From NCBI RefSeq assembly GCF_032854445.1, contig NC_088300.1, positions 27,449,608-27,513,607 on the forward strand: 64,000 nt of DNA, written 5' to 3'. This stretch comes from Liolophura sinensis (Eukaryota; Mollusca; Polyplacophora; Chitonida; Chitonidae). Shown piece by piece: positions 57,475 through 64,000 of this stretch. Numbering within the stretch: position 1 is the first letter of the stretch; each line of letters opens with the position of its first letter. The position numbers and the translations under genes were made by a program. Under the pieces are notes generated by a model. It was given only the letters and a program-made list of their open reading frames with translations, ran no database searches and was not told the DNA's origin.

Positions 57475-60400
57475 CTGGAAAATCAAGGTGAAACCTACAG
57501 GGCAGTGTCAAATCTGTGACACAGTACAGTACTAATATCTCCCTGAGTACTCTACAGTTGACTCTGAAACTTACAGCAGGGTAGTGTTAAATCAGTGTTA
57601 AACAACACAGAAAAATCCACCACTGTGCTGTTGACTGCTTTCAAATTCACTCTAAAAGGTTTCCTGTAACGATATTGAGATTAAGTTTCGGTTCCTGTAG
57701 AACATTTGTGATGAGTTCACACCAGTGTCAGTGTAAAAGTGCCGAGGTACACACGTTTTCCAGGGTAGCTACCACTTATTTGAACAAGTAAACTCAACAC
57801 CTTCCCTGAAATCTAGATTCCGTTCATACAGCAAAGCTCCAGGGAATTCCTAACACTAAATTAACACTGTACTGGACGTATTCACAGTCTATGTTAATAT
57901 GAACAACACCAACAAGGCAACCACTGCCAAACTACACAAGTTGTAGCAAATGTTAAATGAGAAATTACTGAAGTCGAATGACAATATGTGTGCCAGTGAA
58001 TGTCATAGGGGGCAGCATACAAATGTCAAGTTTTATAAATAAAGACACACATGTATGCATAGGATGCCTGTGCTATAGGACACGCTTCACATATTCTCCA
58101 GCAACAGTGAGTGTAGTGGGCTGGTCACACTTGGCTGCTTTCATAAAATGTTACATATCACTGCACAAGCCTGCTGACTGGTCAGAATTCCATCATGCTA
58201 AATGAGGCTTAAATACTGAAGTGGAGTGTTCAGTGATGTGCTTAGGTTGACAGGGGAGGCCACGCTATTCTAGCCCTAACCTTAACACACACATAGCATA
58301 TCCTCCCTTCATATGTAAATTACATATGCATGTATATTGTGCGATCACAACATATACAGCTGTTAGAATATCTCACACAAATACATTTGCATCTTAAATA
58401 CGAGTGAAATACATGAATGTGTTTCCAACAATATTCATGTACACCTGGTTTGATTGCACATACTGCATTTAAACAGGAGCTACAAAATTACATCACACAT
58501 AAATCATATGCACACTCTTTGTTTGAAATTCTGAACTTTAAAGACACATGTTTAAAACAATAGAAACTCTTTCAGGCATAGTGGGAGAATTTTGGTCTTT
58601 GGAAGTACCATTATATATATGTGCGTAGCACATAACAGTTATCATGGGCTACGTACATATTTAATTAAATATATATATATTAAACCCTTTGTGAGTTGAT
58701 CAAAATTAACTACATACTACATAAATACTATACATGTACATGTAATACAAATCCCAGAGGGTGACGGCAAAAATACCCAATAGTACATGAGCAATTTATA
58801 TACATTCACCCACATGCACCTGTATATTTCAGAAATAATAAGACTTGGAAATAAATTTTCATTCTGTGTAAAAATTTTCAGTTGAGACAGATATCTTTCC
58901 AAGTGACCAAATTATAATCAACATCTATATGTAAGTCAGCTGTAATACAAAATAAATGAATATGAAGAAGTAATGAAATGGATCAGCGAAAAAATAAAGT
59001 ACACTGGATTCACCTTTACATACATTCTTCCAAACCATATCATTTTCATAAAACTATTCTATCCTGAACAAACACTGAATGGTGAGTACATGAGGCTAAT
59101 CCTACAACATACACCACAACATATTAAGTCAATAGAATGACTGGGATAGGATTATACAGTAATACAGAGGTGTCACCTGAAGGACTGATCTCAGCCTGTA
59201 AATATAAATGTATTGCTAGGGCAATCAGTGGATGGAATTCCTTATCGTCAGCTTAAGCCTATAATATAGGTCAGATTCAGGTAAAGACATATCAGTCCCC
59301 AGATAAGCAGTAAGGTACACGGCTTATACCTTGGCGTTGACCTGTTTTATTTGCGCTGCATATTAAAAGATATGTATATCAATTCACTCCTTCGGTACAT
59401 GTATCAAATCTATCTGCAGAGACAGTTCGGCATTAAATTACAAACCACCCTTAGTATACGCGAATTCTTCACATTTCTTTCCACATGCACATTGTATCTC
59501 ACCCAATCCCAACATAATTTACCCCAGAGGAAACATTATATTGTCAGAACTCCAAAATCCTCCAACTGTAGACACGACAGACACTCTTGTACTAACCTCA
59601 GTTATGGGTACCTTGTACCTCCGCAAACAGATCATGCTGATGACATTGTTTACAAAATCATGCACACTTTCTCTCCCTTCCTATCTCAGTAAAAATGTCT
59701 CAAACTGTCCACTGGCACCTGCAGCCGTCTGTCTTTCCACATCTGATCACAGCCTGTGTTGAGTCATCCTTTGCACACAAAGAGGTTTGACAGAGGCGGA
59801 GGGTTGAGGGAGTCTCAGACAGAAGGGCAGACTTGTCCTGCTTGTCAAAGAGGGTCTTGACAAACTGTCGACCTAATGCTCACAGAACAAACCAACAGCC
59901 GGTTTACCACAACTGTCTACAGTTTCATCATAATAACAAGACAGCTCATACTATAAACACATCCTGAGAGTTGCAGTATAAATTCTGGTTTTTTTTCTTC
60001 CTTCTTTTCATTTCCTTTTAACCATCCTTTTAATTTTTGACTTTAAATTGCTGCACACAATTTCCTTGTTATACAACACGATTCAGCCTGTCACCATATC
60101 TAATGTTCTTTCAAAACCACAAATGATTAAAAACACACAAACCATCAGAGTATATGCCAAGGTACAGCAAGTGTTTTCTGAGTGTAGGGATCAGTATTTC
60201 AGCCACTCCCAACATTTATGATCAAATCACAACACCATATACACATGGCTGACGAAGTCATAATGACAGATCAATACGATGGAGGGGAGATGTGAAAGGG
60301 AGCTGACAATAGATAAATCAGTACCACTACAGTAATATCTACTTATCTACGTCACTGCAACCAACTGGACTGCACCCAAGAAGTGCCTGCCAGACTTCAG

Positions 60401-61532
60401 GGAAATCAACCCTGAATGTCATACCAAAAACTAACATGCATGCACATATGATGTATCTTGTACACAATAGTCAATGGACATGTATTTCAGCCTATATATG
60501 GAGCCACATGTAAAATATATGCCTTGATTTTTATAAAATCAACTTTAGTTCCATCAAGAAATAACTTTTCCTTCTACATGTATATATGATCAAAATAGAA
60601 CATCAGAACACAGCTGCTTGACCATATTTAGATGTAACTAAGTTTCTTCCTCTTCCTCAAACTACATTTCAAGAAATCAGGACATGCTCTGCTGAAACAA
60701 ATTACTGATGAAAAAAAAGAACAAAGAACATAGCTAGAATAATCAACTTAAAAATCTGACTTGTACAAACCCATACACGTATCATTAGATTCTTGAACTA
60801 CATGGTCTGATATTACTACCAAGATTCAGAGAATTGAAATCACATTTCAAATCATTTTTTCTTTTGTAGAAAAGATCTACTTTTGTGAAATACAAACTCT
60901 AGGTACTCAACAGACATCAAGACAAATGCCCTGTGGTTTCTGCATTAATTGTGGCTCCCACTGGTTGAATCACATGGTATTCATCAATGAATCATGGCCT
61001 TCAGTATGTTTTTATCCAAAGCTGTGTGTTAACAAATGTCAATTTGCAAAGCCACAAATTATGCTTCTTTCTGACGCTCAGCCATGCATGAGACCACTGA
61101 TATAAATTAGGATGCTCACTCAACTATTAAGAGAGAATTCAAGTGCAGAGATAATTCAAAACAAAAGTTCCACATACATGCATCCAGTAACTTAAGCCTG
61201 TTAATTAGAAAATTGTGTATGGGATCTTTCTGGTGTAACAATACACTATTCACGACAATGTACGATTACCAGTGAGTATCAGATGCCCAATTTCTGACGG
61301 ATGGATAACACCACAACAGTGAATGACTAACCTAAATGTACACTTATCTGAAAACATTCTCTACCTGTCATCTGCTAAAGGTACATACATGTATTCTTGA
61401 TTAGTAAATATTATGACTGTAGCTAAAGCTCTCTTAATACCACAGGTACTGCATATAACAAGAGTTTGCTAAAAAATGCCAGCTGGAATGTAGAAGATGG
61501 TCTTCAAGTATTCATGTACAGGTGCATAAACA

Positions 61533-61758
61533 GTGAGTGAGTGAATGCTTGGGGTTTAACGTCGTACTTAACAATTCTTCAGTCATATGACGACGAAGGA
61601 ATCATCAGAGTGCATGTAATGTCCCTCCTTTTTGCACAATGGATTTCCACCGGTCTTTCACGTAGTGCTGCTTCACTGAGACGCCTTACCGAAGGCAAGT
61701 AAGCCGCCCCGCCTGAGTCATTATACTGATATGGGTCAACCAGTCGTTGCACTATCCA
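61533..61758 (-). mobile_element. SINE-B copy in PACSIN intron
   Basis: GAGTGAATGCTTGGGGTTTA, GTCATATGACGACGAAGGAA, TGCTGCTTCACTGAGACGCC and GGGTCAACCAGTCGTTGCA on the + strand, matching 47133-47389. 5' truncated at the same region (after TTGCACTATCC). Confidence 0.85.
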
Positions 61759-61910
61759 GCATATGTGTACATGTACATTCCTGTCATTCAACATCTCCAG
61801 CCATAAATTAAAGGGAATTCAACATTTAACTAGTCTACTATCAGGCAATGTGACTAGTCAAAATAAAGTTGGGATATAAAGGGTGATCACTGTCAAATAA
61901 GGAATTTACA

Positions 61911-62035
61911 CGTATCTGATTGTTGTTCATAAGATGGCGGCCAGATTCATAGGGGAAGGAAACTGGAATGCCCATCTGGTCAGTGGGGTAAACTACCAGC
62001 CTTTGGCAAGTTAATGATTAAAATTCCCAACTGTT
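61911..62035 (-). mobile_element. Family C/V-SINE-like degenerate copy
   Basis: GTATCTGATTGTTGTTCATA, AAGATGGCGGCCAGATTC, AGGGGAAGGAAACTGG and a tRNA-head-like remnant near 62020. Weak similarity; boundaries approximate. Confidence 0.45.
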
Positions 62036-63798
62036 AGATACAGATATGACCACAATATTGGTGGAAAATAAGCGTTTTTTTCAATGAACGTTAGACTTTA
62101 CCTATTGCCACATGAGTGCCCTCAACTGCGTATTAATTGTCATTCCCAAACTTCCAAACAAACAATCCCAACTCAAACTACTTAATTTAGTTAAAATAAA
62201 TCTAAACAAGACATTCAGAGGATACTGACAACTTGCCTGATTGATCAGTTTGTCAAACCTGAATAATGTTCAAGTCACGTGATACAATGAAATATGGATC
62301 TCAGCTTTAAGTCTAAAAAACACTAAAATGATTGACACTGTCATACATAGATATTATCCTCTAATCATATAGAACTACGATCTTACAATTAAATCAACAA
62401 GAAAGACCAGCATTATTATACTGTCACAACCATTACTGTTGATTGCACAGTGGTGACTTCATATATTATGGAGTTGTAAATCATTGTGGTGGTAAAAGAC
62501 GCTGTGGGGAGTCGTGCACAACTTTACAACAGAGGTCTTTGATATGCAAATCGCGAACAGGAAGTGCATTTGGCAATCCATGCACTATAGGAGGCAATTA
62601 TAACAGTGAGAATAGCTGGGCAAAGTGTTAAGCTATAGAAGATAAAGGATTCCCTTGATGATGGGCTACTGGACACCGCCATTGTCACCATTTGATCACC
62701 CTCTTACAATACCTCTCCTTACTTCGTAAGACAAGCTAAAACTAATGATGTATTCTTGATTTTTATGTCTGATACTCCACACTCTTTACTTGTCGAGAGC
62801 TGACAATTCCAGATATTCCATCCCACTGCATGCGCTATCTGTATATTGTACATGTATATATTTTAACACTAAATCCAGAAAATACAAGAAAACTGATTTA
62901 ATCCCTCAAACAGTTAAAAGATGACAACACTAGATCAAATGTATACCTGCATCAACAAAGTTGGTATCCCATAGGAAATTTAAAAGGCATAGATGTTCAT
63001 TTTTGTGATGTTTCACAACCTAGATATTGCAGTTTAAAATAAGCAAAATCACCTACGTGGAGCCCAATCGAAAGCACTGCCAGATTCATCCAATCAGGGT
63101 GAGACACGTGTTATTTCAAAAATTTGTATAACTTGAGGAAGGCCGTTTCCAGTTATGTCAATCAAACCCTGTTTTGCCTATCAACCATATGTGCAAGTGA
63201 TACAACACTGCGTTTCTGGGTGATCTGGCGAATCCCATGACCTCGTAAGAATTCCCTATAAGCAGTTGATTTATAGAGTAACAAAGCACGTCAGAAAAAA
63301 ATGTCTGATCCATTAGGATTAGGAATGTTTCCCACTTCCTTGCTCTACCCCTTGCTCTATATGTCAGTCATCCTACTGACAACATCGAGTAGCAACGAAC
63401 ATATGTGTTGTCAGTACCTAGTGAGTAGATGTCTTACACTTTTTTATACAGTACAATGGATTAGCCAAGAAGATTGATCAGCTTTCAAAAACCACAATAC
63501 ATCCATATTCCGATGCTTAAAAATACTCAAGGCGCATCATTACCCCATGGCAGATATTCCATATACTAAACGTTGCCTAAGAATGTTATCCACAAGTCAG
63601 GCTTCGGGTCCCACACCGTAACACCTACTGCAACAACAACACCAGTTCACGCCTCCTGACTCTCGAAAGACCAGTCTGACTTCCACACTTAACTCCTTTA
63701 ACTGTCGCCTTTCTCACTTTCAAAGGAAAGCAACGCCCTAAAAACACATCTGGCGAAATTACCATTTTCAACTATCCACTTAAATTCTGTTTTCCTAC

Positions 63799-63850
63799 CT
63801 GTCTTCGACACTGTTCTGTGGACCTCTGCAGCTCGAGACCAAAATGGCAG
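63799..63850 (-). other. PACSIN: Proposed PACSIN exon 1 (non-coding)
   Basis: On the - strand a strong donor (GAAGACAG/GTAGGAAAA) ends a short block that includes GGTCTCGAGCTGCAGAGG and has no ATG. The upstream end is not known; about 63850 is a guess from the promoter-like motifs. If right, the first intron is about 16 kb long. Confidence 0.4.
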
Positions 63851-63910
63851 AAGAGAAAATGGGTGGGGCCTATGTTGTCAATTTTGTAACAAGCAACGCC
63901 ATTGGTCCAT
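63851..63910 (-). promoter_or_regulatory. PACSIN: Candidate TATA-less PACSIN promoter
   Basis: On the - strand, a CCAAT box (complement of 63901-63905) and a CCCACCC box (complement of 63861-63867) lie ahead of a GCCATTTTG motif (about 63840-63848) that resembles a YY1-type initiator. The CCAAT box is about 55-65 bases from the proposed start, a usual distance. No TATA box. The arrangement, not any transcript evidence, supports the call. Confidence 0.35.
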
Positions 63911-64000
63911 AGCCAGTATTATTAACCGGCTACCACTTGACCCCACATTTAAACTCACAACTTTGATCGCGCTACTGCTATAGTGTTATAGCCACAAGAA

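Larger units (their letters stand above)
57475..63798 (-). other. PACSIN: PACSIN large first intron, outer part
   Basis: Mostly unique AT-rich sequence with many ACATGTACA-type palindromes, a SINE-B copy at 61533-61758, a family C SINE at about 61911-62035 and small AT microsatellites (about 58663-58680). No coding exon was recognised on either strand. Confidence 0.45.

Overview
This is animal nuclear DNA: AT-rich, intron-bearing, full of tRNA-derived SINEs and minisatellites, with no operons or bacterial-type genes. The commonest SINE family has a core and an (AAAT)n tail like the V-SINE/RUDI elements described from molluscs. Together with a mucin-tailed chitin deacetylase-like gene, this suggests a lophotrochozoan, most likely a mollusc. 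That assignment is inference from repeat and protein style; no species is claimed.

Only two protein-coding genes can be supported. At the left edge (1-1200, + strand) lies the 3' end of a chitin deacetylase-like (CE4 family) gene whose catalytic domain is followed by a long Thr/Pro repeat tail. In the right half (about 35.4-63.85 kb, - strand) lies a complete PACSIN/syndapin gene: an F-BAR domain spread over seven exons, a linker with NPF motifs that includes two duplicated exons, and a C-terminal SH3 domain. Its coding part is 38837-47894, its 3' UTR runs to about 35.37 kb, and a non-coding first exon with a TATA-less promoter is proposed near 63.8-63.95 kb. That gives a first intron of about 16 kb, which may hold another untranslated exon at 57.4 kb.

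The 33 kb between the genes (about 1.9-35.3 kb) holds no gene I can defend. It contains a purine-rich minisatellite (5.39-6.84 kb), a large 24-bp minisatellite with a 120-bp higher-order period (13.08-16.29 kb) split by a SINE with target-site duplications, and a GC-rich 412-bp foldback-like island (21737-22148). It also holds a long (TA)n tract, a 42/47-bp minisatellite split by a second SINE family, a 69-bp minisatellite, and about a dozen SINE copies. Several SINE copies have clean target-site duplications, which show how they integrated. Open reading frames inside the tandem arrays follow from repeat lengths divisible by three and are not treated as genes.

The two genes have no evident functional link: one acts on extracellular chitin, the other on membrane curvature and endocytosis. 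No clearly new biological system was found. The most unusual sequence is the GC-rich hairpin island; next are the higher-order minisatellite and the duplicated NPF exons of PACSIN.
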